59,914 nucleotides of DNA from Desulfoluna sp. (GTDB lineage Bacteria > Desulfobacterota > Desulfobacteria > Desulfobacterales > Desulfolunaceae): NCBI RefSeq assembly GCF_030145185.1, contig NZ_JAQYWB010000035.1:1-59914 (forward strand), given 5' to 3'. The translations under genes and the position numbers were made by a program. A model generated the notes under the pieces. That model saw only the letters and a list, made by a program, of their open reading frames with translations, did no database searches and was not told the origin of the DNA. Below, in pieces: positions 7,374 to 16,213 of the stretch; the first letter of the stretch is position 1; each line of letters begins with the position of its first letter.

Positions 7374-8471
7374 TTAATAAACCGCCTGGGTCGTTTCGGC
7401 ATCAAAAATATGGAGCTGATTAAGGTTGGCCTCCACCTGAACGAGATCGCCCGGCGCCACCACCCTTCGACCATCACACTTGGCGAGCATACGGGCTCCG
7501 CCCAGTTCCATGTGGACATGGGTTTCGTTGCCCAGGGGTTCCACCACATCCACCACACCGGAAATTTTCCAGTCCTCCGGAAAACTGGGCTCATCCCCTT
7601 CAAGGGTCAGGTCTTCCGCACGGATTCCGACAATCACGCTCTGGCCTGGAGAGAGTGCGCAGCCCTCTTTTTCAGGAATCGGGAGCCTCAGGTCGCCCTC
7701 AAATTGCAATGCCAGTCCCCCTTCGACGCCTTCAACCATAGCGGGCATCAGATTCATGGGGGGACTCCCGATAAATCCGGCCACAAAGGTGTTTACCGGC
7801 TTTTCGAAGAGCTCCAGAGGCTTGCCCTGCTGCACGATATGCCCGTCTTTCATGACCACGATGCGATCCCCCAGGGTCATGGCTTCCACCTGGTCATGGG
7901 TTACGTAGATAATGGTGGAGTTCACCCGGCGATGCAGTTTCTTCATCTCGATTCGCATCTGCGTTCTCAACTTGGCATCCAGGTTGGAGAGGGGCTCGTC
8001 AAAGAGAAAAATCTCCGGACGACGCACAATGGCCCGTCCCATGGCCACCCTCTGCCGCTGGCCGCCGGAGAGCTGCGAGGGTTTTCGATAAAGGAAGTCT
8101 TCAAGCCCCAAAATGGCCGCAGCTTCTTCCACACGACGCTTAATTTCCTCTTTGGGCCGTTTTTTTATTTTCAGACCAAAGGACATGTTGTCAAAGACAT
8201 TCATATGCGGATAGAGGGCGTAGTTCTGGAAAACCATCGCCACCCCCCTGTCTTTGGGGGCAAGGTCGTTGATGACCTGGTCTCCGATGGACATGGTTCC
8301 GTCCGAAATTTCCTCAAGGCCGGCGATCATCCGAAGTGTCGTGGATTTACCGCATCCCGAAGGTCCTACGAAGACGACAAACTCTTTGTCCTCGATATCA
8401 AGGTTGATGCCGTGCACCACCTCTGTTTTGCCATACCTCTTCACCACATCTTTAATTCGAAGCCGAGCCAT
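7374..8471 (-). CDS. ugpC: Glycerol-3-phosphate importer, ATP-binding subunit
   Basis: A 365-residue ABC ATPase of the MalK/UgpC type. It shows Walker A GPSGCGKST (residues 36-44), the signature LSGGQRQRVAMGRAIVR, Walker B IFLFDEPLSNLD and the switch His in YVTHDQVEAMT. The last 130 residues form the TOBE regulatory domain typical of sugar-type importers. It energises the UgpA-UgpE channel at the cytoplasmic face. It is divergent from ugpB rather than at the end of the operon as in E. coli. Related MalK or MsmK subunits look alike, so the G3P assignment depends on the neighbouring ugpB. Confidence 0.88.
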   Translation of the reverse strand: MARLRIKDVVKRYGKTEVVHGINLDIEDKEFVVFVGPSGCGKSTTLRMIAGLEEISDGTMSIGDQVINDLAPKDRGVAMVFQNYALYPHMNVFDNMSFGLKIKKRPKEEIKRRVEEAAAILGLEDFLYRKPSQLSGGQRQRVAMGRAIVRRPEIFLFDEPLSNLDAKLRTQMRIEMKKLHRRVNSTIIYVTHDQVEAMTLGDRIVVMKDGHIVQQGKPLELFEKPVNTFVAGFIGSPPMNLMPAMVEGVEGGLALQFEGDLRLPIPEKEGCALSPGQSVIVGIRAEDLTLEGDEPSFPEDWKISGVVDVVEPLGNETHVHMELGGARMLAKCDGRRVVAPGDLVQVEANLNQLHIFDAETTQAVY

Positions 8472-8944
8472 ATCCTGTCCTGTTTTGTCAGCACCCCGTA
8501 CGGGACGGAGCTTCTTATCACCGGCATCACGCCGGCCCCACCATATATTAAACAGCCGTCCGAAACCATCATGCTGCAGGGGGGAGGAGATCCCGCATCT
8601 CTGTCAGGGGTCTTAGCAGGAAAGTCTTTCATGAAACAATAAAAAAATAACTCTCCCAACCGGCTGGCCGATGATTTCTTGAGCTCTCCAGTCCCCTCCT
8701 TCCGTTGTCAAAGATATCCCCTGCAAAGAGGATGAAAATAATTAAATCAAAAAACAACGGTTCGGATTTAAAATCAATATTTCCTTTCGTATCCACACAA
8801 CAGAGGGTGCAAAGCCGAATCGAGCTGATTATGCCTTGACGCTCCATAGAATACGACCTAACGTATCAATGTTATCGAAATATCTATGTCGTTATAATCA
8901 AACAGGTTTAATTACAATATTTCAGGATTGAAGAGGAGATAGAG
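8472..8944. promoter_or_regulatory. Divergent control region between ugpC and ugpB
   Basis: This 473-bp region holds no gene. A perfect TATAAT (8893-8898) lies about 47 bp before the ugpB ATG, but the hexamer around -35 is poor (near GTTATC), which suggests an activator. I did not find a convincing Pho box or operator by eye. The ugpB ribosome binding site is GAGGAGAT just before 8945. Confidence 0.45.
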
Positions 8945-10261
8945 ATGGTTCTTCGAAAATGGGTCGCATCCATCACCGCGGCGCTGATTCTTGCACCGGC
9001 AGCAGCCATGGCCAAACCCGTCACCATCCAATGGTGGCACGCTATGAGATCCGCACGCGGCGAGGTGGCCAACGAAATCATCAAACGTTTCAACGAATCC
9101 CAGGATCAATACAAGGTCGAGGGCTCGTTCAAAGGCAACTATGATGAAACCCTGAACGCGGGCATTGCTGCCTTCCGAGCAAAAAAACAGCCCCACCTCA
9201 TGCAGGTCTTTGAGGTCGGCACCCAGACCATGATGCTCTCCGGAGCGATCTACCCTGTATTCCAGCTGATGAAGGATACAGGCAACGACATCGACTGGTC
9301 CCGTTATCTTCAGCCCATCCTCTCATATTACATGAACGCCGATGGCAACCTGGTCTCTATGCCGTTCAACTCTTCGACCCCGGTCATGTATTACAACAAG
9401 GCACTTTTTAAAAAAGCCGGCATCGACACCATCCCCGTTACCTGGGACGACATGGGCGTGGCCACAAAAAAACTGCGCGACGCAGGTGTTGGGGCCGGCA
9501 TGGTCACCGCATGGCAATCCTGGGTTCAGGTAGAAAATTACAGCGCCATTCACAATATTCCCTTCGCCACCCTATCCAACGGATACGAGGGGCTCGACGT
9601 AGAACTCACCATCAACAATCCCCAGATGGTCAAGCACATCACCCGTCTCAAAGAGTGGGCCAAAGATGGTCGTTTCGTCTATTCCGGCCAAAAATACCAG
9701 GGGCCCAAAGCCGAATTTCTGGCTCAAAATGCCGGCATCTACATGGACTCCATCAGTGGCATCGCCAAGCTGAAAAAAGCAGCCCAGTTTGACTGGGGCG
9801 TGGCTCCCCTTCCCGTCGAAGCCGACATGAAAAATCCCCAGAACAGTATTATCGGCGGGGCCTCCCTCTGGGTGTTCAAAGGCAAGTCCAAAAAAGAATA
9901 CAAAGCCGTGGCCGCCTTCCTGAAATTTCTCTCCACCAACGAAATCCAGGAATACTGGCACAAAGAGACCGGCTACTTCCCGACCACGATCGATGCGTAT
10001 GAAAGCCTGAAAGCCAAGGGGTATTACAAAGCCGATCCCAAGCAAGAGGTAGGCATCACCCAGCTTAAACGCCGCGATCCCACCAAAATCTCCAGGGGCC
10101 TGCGTCTCGGCAGCTTCACTCAGATCCGTAACATCATCAATGAGGAGCTTGAGCTGGTCTGGAACGGCAATAAAACCCCCCAGGAAGCTCTGGACTCCGC
10201 AGTCAAACGCTCTAATATCAAGCTTAAATCCTTTGCCAAAACCTACAAAAAACGATCTTAA
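8945..10261 (+). CDS. ugpB: Glycerol-3-phosphate importer, periplasmic binding protein
   Basis: A 438-residue extracellular solute-binding protein (family 1). A signal peptide of about 23 residues ends in AAAMAKP. The mature start VTIQWWHAMRSARGEVANEI is characteristic of UgpB, as are FRAKKQPHLMQVFEVGTQTM, PFNSSTPVMYYNKALFKKAG and SIIGGASLWVFKGKSKKEY. It captures sn-glycerol-3-phosphate, or glycerophosphodiesters, in the periplasm and delivers it to UgpAE. It is the first gene of the plus-strand cluster and is followed by a strong stem-loop before ugpA. That should leave the binding protein in excess over the permease. Confidence 0.92.
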   Translation: MVLRKWVASITAALILAPAAAMAKPVTIQWWHAMRSARGEVANEIIKRFNESQDQYKVEGSFKGNYDETLNAGIAAFRAKKQPHLMQVFEVGTQTMMLSGAIYPVFQLMKDTGNDIDWSRYLQPILSYYMNADGNLVSMPFNSSTPVMYYNKALFKKAGIDTIPVTWDDMGVATKKLRDAGVGAGMVTAWQSWVQVENYSAIHNIPFATLSNGYEGLDVELTINNPQMVKHITRLKEWAKDGRFVYSGQKYQGPKAEFLAQNAGIYMDSISGIAKLKKAAQFDWGVAPLPVEADMKNPQNSIIGGASLWVFKGKSKKEYKAVAAFLKFLSTNEIQEYWHKETGYFPTTIDAYESLKAKGYYKADPKQEVGITQLKRRDPTKISRGLRLGSFTQIRNIINEELELVWNGNKTPQEALDSAVKRSNIKLKSFAKTYKKRS

Positions 10262-10287
10262 TCGTTTCGATTTAAGATAACGGGCCT

Positions 10288-10325
10288 ACCGGATCCAGCG
10301 TAATCGCTGGATCCGGTTCTTTTGT
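10288..10325 (+). terminator. Stem-loop terminator between ugpB and ugpA
   Basis: ACCGGATCCAGCG-TAAT-CGCTGGATCCGGT followed by TCTTTTG. The 13-bp perfect stem is followed by a short U-tract. It probably reduces, rather than abolishes, transcription into ugpA and ugpE. Confidence 0.85.
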
Positions 10326-10514
10326 CCAGGGATTGAAAAATCCAAAATTTTCATATATCAAATGATGCGCTTGCAGGGCCTTTTGCCCTGGGCTCCATTG
10401 GCGCCTCCCATGGGGAACGCGCCGCGGCACACAGTCGTGTTCCCTTCATAAGCTCCCAGGCTTTTCATGAAAGCCACCGAGCTTTGACGTTTTATACAGG
10501 CATCCATAGGCACC

Positions 10515-11405
10515 ATGCAAAAACGATCCGTTTTTAAATCAAAATATCTGCCCTACGTCCTGATCCTTCCACAGCTTCTTGTCACCTTGACCTTTTTTTA
10601 CTGGCCGGCTGCACAAGGGTTAATTCAATCTTTTTTTCTGAGCGATCCCTTTGGCCAGTCCAACGCCTTTGTGTGGTTCGATAACTATGTGGCGATCTTC
10701 ACGGATCCCCTCTACCTGAAGTCCATCGGCATCACCGTCGCGTTCAGCCTGACCACGGCCTTTGTCTCCATCTCCTTAGGGCTCACCATCGCCACGTTGG
10801 CCAACCGCGCCACACGATGCAAGGCCCTGATCCGGACCATGCTGGTCTGGCCCTACGCCGTGGCCCCCGCCATCTCCGGGATTCTCTGGCTTTTTCTCCT
10901 GCACCCCTCCTTTGGGGTGGTCGCTCTGGCGCTGAAAAAAGGGTTCGGGTTCAACTGGAACCCGGTCTTAAATGGCGGTGACGCCCTGGCCATGGTCATC
11001 GTCGCCAGTGCCTGGAAAGAGATCAGCTACAACTTTGTCTTTTTCATGGCAGGCCTTCAGGCGGTGCCCCATTCACTCATCGAAGCGGCATCCATGGATG
11101 GCGCCTCCCCGTTCCGCCGATTCCGATCCATCACACTGCCCCTGCTTTCGCCCACCCTTTTCTTTCTCACCGTGATGAATATCATCTACGCCTTCTTCGA
11201 GACCTTCGGCGTCATTCACGCCGTCACCCAGGGGGGCCCCGGTGGATCGACCAACACCCTGGTGTATAAGGTTTACCAGGACGGCTTTATCGGGTTGGAC
11301 ATGGGCTCATCCGCGGCGCAGTCCGTGATCCTGATGGTTCTTATTGTCGGAGTCACTGTGTTTCAGTTCAAATTCATTGAAAAAAAAGTTCAATACGCGG
11401 GGTAA
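10515..11405 (+). CDS. ugpA: Glycerol-3-phosphate importer, permease UgpA
   Basis: A 296-residue inner-membrane permease with six hydrophobic segments. The coupling motif EAASMDGASPFRRFRSITLPLLSP (near residues 192-215) is the EAA loop that docks with the ATPase. Sequences such as YLPYVLILPQLLVTLTFFYWPA at the start fit UgpA. It forms the translocation channel with UgpE. The ribosome binding site is weak (AGG only). The gene lies 253 bp after ugpB, past a terminator-like hairpin, and 9 bp before ugpE. Confidence 0.92.
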   Translation: MQKRSVFKSKYLPYVLILPQLLVTLTFFYWPAAQGLIQSFFLSDPFGQSNAFVWFDNYVAIFTDPLYLKSIGITVAFSLTTAFVSISLGLTIATLANRATRCKALIRTMLVWPYAVAPAISGILWLFLLHPSFGVVALALKKGFGFNWNPVLNGGDALAMVIVASAWKEISYNFVFFMAGLQAVPHSLIEAASMDGASPFRRFRSITLPLLSPTLFFLTVMNIIYAFFETFGVIHAVTQGGPGGSTNTLVYKVYQDGFIGLDMGSSAAQSVILMVLIVGVTVFQFKFIEKKVQYAG

Positions 11406-11414
11406 AGGCTCATC

Positions 11415-12335
11415 ATGGTAGAAAAGACACCCATCCTTGATTTTTTGACCTACCTGTTTCTGATCCTGGGTATCGTCATCGTCGGATTTCCCATCATCTA
11501 TGCCGGCATTGCGGCCACCCTGCCTCTGGAAAAAGTATCGATGGTCCCCATGCCCCTCATTCCCGGAGATCAGTTTCTGGTCAACATGAAGACGGCATGG
11601 ACACGGGGGGATCTCTCAACCCAGCTGATCAACTCGGTCATCATGGCCTCGGGGATCACGATAGGAAAAATATCGGTCTCCATGCTGGGGGCCTTCTCCA
11701 TCGTCTATTTTGACTACCGGTTTCGCACGATCGCCTTTGTCACAGTCTTCTGCACCCTGATGCTGCCGGTGGAGGTCCGAATCCTGCCCACCTATGAGAT
11801 GGCTGCCAACGTCTTCGGACCCCTGCAGCCCCTCTGGGATGCGCTCCACCTGAACAGCGTGGTCAGCTGGTTTGCCGGAAATGACATTGAGGTTGCCCTC
11901 AACTGGAGCCTTCTGGACAGCCACACGGGCCTGATTTTACCCCTCGTGGCCTCGGCGACCTGCACCTTTCTCTTCCGTCAGTTCTTTCTGACCGTGCCCG
12001 AAGAGCTTTGTGAGGCGGCCAAAATGGACGGGGCCTCGCCCATGACTTTTTTTCGAAAAATTCTCTTCCCCCTGTCCAAAACCAACATCGCCGCCCTGGT
12101 GGTCATCGAATTCGTCTACGGATGGAACCAGTACCTCTGGCCTCTTCTCATCACCACCAACCCCAAAATGCAGACAGCCGTCATCGGCCTTCAGAACCTC
12201 ATCCCCCTGGCCGACGACCTTCCCGAGTGGAACATCGCCCTGTCCGGCGCCCTGATCGTGATGCTGCCGCCCATTGTGGTGGTGCTGGCCATGCAAAAAT
12301 GGTTCGTGAAAGGTCTCGTCGACTCCGAAAAATAG
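11415..12335 (+). CDS. ugpE: Glycerol-3-phosphate importer, permease UgpE
   Basis: A 306-residue partner permease with about six membrane segments and the EAA loop ELCEAAKMDGASPMTFFRKILFPLSK. The phrases MVPMPLIPGDQF and FVYGWNQYLWPLLITT are typical of UgpE and of the MalG-like group. The start has AAAGG eight bases before the ATG. It is translationally close to ugpA (9-bp gap) and ends just before an intrinsic terminator, closing the operon. Confidence 0.92.
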   Translation: MVEKTPILDFLTYLFLILGIVIVGFPIIYAGIAATLPLEKVSMVPMPLIPGDQFLVNMKTAWTRGDLSTQLINSVIMASGITIGKISVSMLGAFSIVYFDYRFRTIAFVTVFCTLMLPVEVRILPTYEMAANVFGPLQPLWDALHLNSVVSWFAGNDIEVALNWSLLDSHTGLILPLVASATCTFLFRQFFLTVPEELCEAAKMDGASPMTFFRKILFPLSKTNIAALVVIEFVYGWNQYLWPLLITTNPKMQTAVIGLQNLIPLADDLPEWNIALSGALIVMLPPIVVVLAMQKWFVKGLVDSEK

Positions 12336-12359
12336 GCGCACGTTTAAATTTACGAATGC

Positions 12360-12400
12360 AGAGGGCGTCGCTGGCTTCGATTGGGACGCCCTCTTCTTTG
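12360..12400 (+). terminator. Intrinsic terminator of the ugp operon
   Basis: AGAGGGCGTC, a 15-base loop, GACGCCCTCT and then TCTTTG. It lies 25 bp past the ugpE stop. Confidence 0.85.
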
Positions 12401-12456
12401 TGGCATACAGCGGACCTCCCGGTTCCGCCAAAATAAACCAGACAAGGTTAATTATC

Positions 12457-13056
12457 ATGATCACCCTACCCTTTCACACCAACCGCTACTTTATTTTACG
12501 ACACGGCCACAGCGAGGCCAACGAACAGGGCCTCATCGTCAGCAGCCCGGAAAACGGCATCGGCGCATGGGGGCTGTCGGAAAAAGGCAAAGCGGACGTC
12601 GCACAATCGATTGAAAAAGCGATCCAGAACGAATGGTTCAATCCACGGATAAAACCCGTGGTGGTGAGTTCCCCTTTTTTACGTGCCCTGGAAACGGCAT
12701 CCATCGTCAAAAAGGCGCTCAAAGCAGAACAATTTTCCGATATGAATTTAAGGGAGAGATTTTTCGGGGAATTTGATCTGAAAGAAAATACAAACTACGA
12801 AAAGGGATGGGAATCCGACGAAGCCGATCCGGAGCATCCCCGATTCGGCGTAGAGAGTGTCCAATCCGTGGTCACCCGTATGGTCGAAGTGATCAAACGC
12901 ACCGGACGCCGTTACAATGAAAAGGACATCATCTTAGTCACCCACGGTGATCCGGGACAGATCCTGCAATGCGCCTTTGACGGCATCGACCCGGCAAAAC
13001 ATCGCAGCCTGCCCCCTCTGGAGACAGCTGAAATCCGACTCGTTCCCACACGTTAG
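12457..13056 (+). CDS. Histidine phosphatase (phosphoglycerate mutase-like)
   Basis: A 199-residue cytoplasmic protein of histidine phosphatase branch 1. The catalytic motif FILRHGHSEANEQG lies near residues 11-24, and a second basic motif SSPFLRALETA holds the phosphate-binding Arg. The C-terminal LVTHGDPGQIL carries the second catalytic His. The substrate is unknown; this fold includes phosphoglycerate mutases, SixA, cobalamin-5'-phosphate phosphatases (CobC) and sugar phosphatases. The start at 12457 has AAGG upstream, and the longer frame from 12400 runs through the ugp terminator and is rejected. Confidence 0.85.
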   Translation: MITLPFHTNRYFILRHGHSEANEQGLIVSSPENGIGAWGLSEKGKADVAQSIEKAIQNEWFNPRIKPVVVSSPFLRALETASIVKKALKAEQFSDMNLRERFFGEFDLKENTNYEKGWESDEADPEHPRFGVESVQSVVTRMVEVIKRTGRRYNEKDIILVTHGDPGQILQCAFDGIDPAKHRSLPPLETAEIRLVPTR

Positions 13057-13095
13057 GGCTCAGGCAAAAAACAGATGCCGAAACCCAATAAGAAA

Positions 13096-13140
13096 GCCGC
13101 CGTGAGTTGACCCGAGGAGCGAGGGATAAATCACGGCGGC
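13096..13140. terminator. Perfect 10-bp stem-loop after the phosphatase gene
   Basis: GCCGCCGTGA and TCACGGCGGC flank a 25-base loop. There is no clear U-tract on either side. It lies directly before a partial family A repeat in the convergent gap to folA. Confidence 0.5.
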
Positions 13141-13144
13141 AACC

Positions 13145-13172
13145 TGCTTTCAAGGTGGCTCACCTTGCCGTG
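13145..13172 (+). repeat. Family A hairpin repeat, copy 4 (partial)
   Basis: TGCTTTCAAGGTGGCTCACC and TTGCCG, after which the CCGGAGGC end is replaced by TGCCATGG. It lies 22 bp from the folA stop codon. Confidence 0.75.
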
Positions 13173-13193
13173 CCATGGACACATGGCGCGGGA

Positions 13194-13679
13194 TCAGTAC
13201 TCCCCGGCCTTTTTTAAATAGATGGTATACGTGTAAGGAATGTCGGCGGGAAAATCCTGAGAAAAAACAGGTTTAAACACGGCGGGAATCTCCGGCATCA
13301 ACACATCCCCTGCGACCTCCGTGTGAATATGGGAGATATGAAGGGTGTCGGCAAAGGGAAGGGTCGCCTTAAATATTTCCCCGCCCCCGGCCACTACGAG
13401 CCGGCGTCCCCCCTTGCAGCCCATCGTCAGGGCCTCATCAAGGGTGGTGCAGACCTGGCAACCGGGCGCTTCGTAGGCCGGATTACGAGTCAAAACGATG
13501 ATCTTGCGACCCGGCAGGGGCCGCCCGATGGACTCCCAGGTCTTGCGGCCCATCAACACGCTGTGGTGATAACTCATCGCTTTAAACAAGGAGAGCTCCC
13601 CTTCGATCTGCCAGGGAATATCCGCGCCATCACCAATCACCCCGTTGTCCGCCACAGCCACAATAAATGACACCTTCAT
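13194..13679 (-). CDS. folA: Dihydrofolate reductase
   Basis: Reduces dihydrofolate to tetrahydrofolate with NADPH. The 161-residue length is typical. Visible motifs are the N-terminal strand FIVAVADNGVIG, the active-site acidic and Trp region IPWQIEGELSLFK, MGRKTWESIGRPLPGRKIIVLTR (cofactor binding) and VAGGGEIFKATLPFAD. The ribosome binding site GGGAGGAG is close to the ATG. In the family numbering the residue after Pro-Trp usually precedes the catalytic Asp/Glu; here Glu in IEGEL is the likely proton relay. No thyA is visible nearby. Confidence 0.95.
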   Translation of the reverse strand: MKVSFIVAVADNGVIGDGADIPWQIEGELSLFKAMSYHHSVLMGRKTWESIGRPLPGRKIIVLTRNPAYEAPGCQVCTTLDEALTMGCKGGRRLVVAGGGEIFKATLPFADTLHISHIHTEVAGDVLMPEIPAVFKPVFSQDFPADIPYTYTIYLKKAGEY

Positions 13680-13801
13680 CCAGCTCTCCTCCCTTTAATG
13701 CACCACCCGACCTGTTCCCCTCTTTTCCGTTGCACGGTCCCCTTCGGGAGCCCCCAGAGGATTGTTATACCATCGCCCCAAAGGATGTGTCGAGGATCTG
13801 C

Positions 13802-14194
13802 CTATTTGATCACCTGAATCCCCATGGTGTGCATCCGGGCCATGCGCACCTGGCCCTTGGTCCCACGCGTGATGGAGAGGACCCGATTCACCAATTCCAG
13901 CAGTTCCCGACACACGGGTCGAAAGGCATTAATCGAGCACACCGACGGATGAAGCAAAATACTGTAACGATCCAAAAGGGTGGTTTCGTTCACCCCTTCC
14001 ATCAATTCCTCAATGGACTCCGTCACATCTTCGGCCACTTCCCGAAACAGATCGATATCTACCACATCATATAAAATCGACACAAGACGAGCCTGGAGGT
14101 GCTCGAAATCTCGGCGTTTGACTCCTGCCAACGCCAGCGTACGATAATAACGAGTTTTCACAAGTTTTCCGACACTATCAGATAAAATATCCAT
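13802..14194 (-). CDS. Conserved-looking protein of unknown function (130 aa)
   Basis: I do not recognise the family. The ATG at 14194 has a strong ribosome binding site (GGGAGG, five bases upstream). The longer frame to 14446 passes through sequence with no protein-like pattern and is rejected. The product is soluble, mostly helical, and rich in charged residues (DVVDIDLFREVAEDVTESIEELMEG), with a basic C-terminus and no signal peptide or membrane segment. It follows folA's promoter region in the same direction, 122 bp upstream of it. Confidence 0.6.
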   Translation of the reverse strand: MDILSDSVGKLVKTRYYRTLALAGVKRRDFEHLQARLVSILYDVVDIDLFREVAEDVTESIEELMEGVNETTLLDRYSILLHPSVCSINAFRPVCRELLELVNRVLSITRGTKGQVRMARMHTMGIQVIK

Positions 14195-14654
14195 ACGGCC
14201 TCCCGTCCGAAGCGGGATTACGATGACTGCCCGGACTTTAGATCCACTGCCGGCATGATCATAAAAATATCTGGAATACGAGAAAGAGAGGGCTGATTTA
14301 GATGAGAAACAGTCGACATGCGGCCTGCGACAACCAAGCCCTGTCAGGGCTTGAATATACGGCCGACCTCCCGGTCGCGTGCCTCGGCACGTCAAACGGA
14401 CAGATTGAAATTCGGTCAGGAGAGAATGATAGAAAATATCCGGCAAATGAAGGTTATGCTCTCAGTATACGTCGGAAGCCATTCTTCAGCAAGCTTTGTG
14501 GCCGCAAAGAACACCACGGGCAAAAAACGGGACTAAAGCCGGGCCTTCTTCCCGCCGAGATGATAAGAGAGAAACATCGCAATTAAACGCGCTGGCCTGA
14601 CAAAAAGCGATATAGACGATAGGGGCAGCTAAAAGGGTTGGAAAGATCTCCGGG
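14195..14654. other. Gap between divergent genes
   Basis: About 460 bp without a supportable gene. It should contain the promoters of the divergent genes at 14194 and 14655. CAAGCCCTGTCAGGGCTTG (about 14335-14353) is a good inverted repeat and may be an operator or a small hairpin. No known riboswitch pattern was seen. Confidence 0.4.
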
Positions 14655-15257
14655 ATGAAAAAACTCGACACGAAAAAACCAGAAGACGTCACGCCCATAA
14701 AAAGCCCAAAGAAGGTCCTCCGTCTCCTTGCCGTGGGGCTTCTTGTCGCAGCCCTCACCGCCGGGGGCTGGTTCGCCTATACCACCTTCTTCCGCTCGGA
14801 TTACCCCAGGGCCGACCTTTCTTTCGTCGACTTGGACGACGCCGTACTCCGCTTTACATGGAGAGAAATTCCCGATGTGTATGGCCAAATCATCCAGGCA
14901 AACGCAGAGCTGGTTTTAATGGAAGGTGAGATCGATCGTATTACCCAGGTGGGGAAAAAATATCCGAGGCAAAAAAAAATCGTCACATCTGAGATCAACC
15001 GATGGAAAAAAAGTGTGCAAAAGCTCACAAGCCAACTCCATCGATTCCAGAACCAGGTGGAAGCTCTTTACGTCACCTTCCGGGTGAACCCCGAAAAAGG
15101 GAGAACAGCTATCCAGGAAAAGGCATCAGACCTTGCCACCTCCATGAAGGATACGTTGGCGGACGTCAAAACCCAGACCGTGCCTCTGAAAAATGCCCGG
15201 ATCGCCCCGAAGGGGATCAAAGGGATCATTATCAGCCTCAAAGAGCGATTCCTTTAA
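14655..15257 (+). CDS. Single-pass membrane protein with coiled-coil region, unknown function
   Basis: A 200-residue protein with a short Lys-rich cytoplasmic N-terminus, one transmembrane helix (about residues 22-42, VLRLLAVGLLVAALTAGGWFA) and a periplasmic part. Residues 75-140 are heptad-like (EINRWKKSVQKLTSQLHRFQNQVEAL), suggesting a coiled coil. I recognise no catalytic motif. It converges with phaR, their stops separated by only 21 bp. It could be an envelope adaptor or anchor, but nothing in the sequence proves that. Confidence 0.65.
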   Translation: MKKLDTKKPEDVTPIKSPKKVLRLLAVGLLVAALTAGGWFAYTTFFRSDYPRADLSFVDLDDAVLRFTWREIPDVYGQIIQANAELVLMEGEIDRITQVGKKYPRQKKIVTSEINRWKKSVQKLTSQLHRFQNQVEALYVTFRVNPEKGRTAIQEKASDLATSMKDTLADVKTQTVPLKNARIAPKGIKGIIISLKERFL

Positions 15258-15278
15258 AAAAACAGCCGCTCAGTCCGA

Positions 15279-15749
15279 TCACGACCCCTCATCCTTGCCA
15301 GGCTCTTTGTCACCGGGACGAAAAAAGGGAAAGGGAGCGGCCTTGGCCAGATCATCCACAGATCGCCTCGCCATCTCGGTAAACTCTGTGCTGAAATGAA
15401 GCACCTGCTTAAACTGGTCGTCGAAGGACTTTCGCTGCTTCACATAACTGTCAATGGTCTGCGAAAGATGGATATCAAAAAAATCACCCATCATGTTGTC
15501 GTCGTAGCGAAGCATCAGATGAAGGAGACGAACGGGTAATAAGAATTTCTTCTTTTTAGCCTCCTCAACAAGGACTTGTGTCAGGATGTACGCCGTCACA
15601 TCATCCCCGGAACTGGCCTCTACCACCTGAACGTTCTTTCCGCTTTGAATAATTTCAGCGAGCTGGTCCAATGTCATGTAGGCACTCTCAGAGGTATTGT
15701 AGAGGCGCCTGTTGCTGTATTTTTTTATCAGCACGGTCTCGTCTGCCAT
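15279..15749 (-). CDS. phaR: PhaR-type polyhydroxyalkanoate synthesis repressor
   Basis: A 156-residue DNA-binding regulator. The N-terminal domain LIKKYSNRRLYNTSESAYMTLDQLAEII (residues 5-33) is the PHB/PHA accumulation regulator domain, followed by QVVEASSGDDVTAYILTQVLVEEAKKK, the conserved dimer and DNA-binding part. The C-terminal half is more variable and acidic. Known members sense PHA granules and repress phasin genes; in organisms without PHA synthesis they act more broadly in carbon storage. No PHA synthase or phasin is visible in the window. The start at 15749 has GGGGAGAG upstream; the ATG at 15770 lacks one. Confidence 0.88.
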   Translation of the reverse strand: MADETVLIKKYSNRRLYNTSESAYMTLDQLAEIIQSGKNVQVVEASSGDDVTAYILTQVLVEEAKKKKFLLPVRLLHLMLRYDDNMMGDFFDIHLSQTIDSYVKQRKSFDDQFKQVLHFSTEFTEMARRSVDDLAKAAPFPFFRPGDKEPGKDEGS

Positions 15750-16213
15750 TGTCTCTCCCCGTTGGGTCATCCGTTAAGACCAAAAAAATCGTCAGCTTAC
15801 GCCAATTGAGTCTGCCGTCAACGGGCGATATCATCCAACCAAGCCCACCCCATTTTTTTGCAGATGCCCCTCAAATATTTGTTCGTGTCTCTGACTATAT
15901 GTCAGCCACCCAAGGAATGCAATTGACCTCCTTTTCACACATTCTTTGGGGGAAAAAGAAACCGCACCCCAAAAATACATTGTTCATTTTAAACAATTGT
16001 GTTTTTACTGGGTATGTATCGGTTAATATATGCGAATACTGTCCGGAGACAGATCGTCGATATCCGCCATGGACTTTTCAATAAGATTCATGCCGCCTCT
16101 GGATCGGCCAGTGCCCAGGTAATACCCGGACAAAGCCCCCCGCTCACCCCATACAGATCCGCCCGGCGTCTTTATACGACCCCTCCGCGGCCACTGAACA
16201 GGAGAACCGAAGC
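15750..16213. other. Divergent promoter region between phaR and a TetR gene
   Basis: 464 bp without a supportable gene. It should hold the phaR promoter and the TetR-gene promoter. The AT-rich part around 15950-16030 includes the run TTGTTCATTTTAAACAATTG, an inverted repeat (TTGTT...AACAA, about 15980-16000) that could be an operator for the downstream TetR protein; this is inference. Confidence 0.4.
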
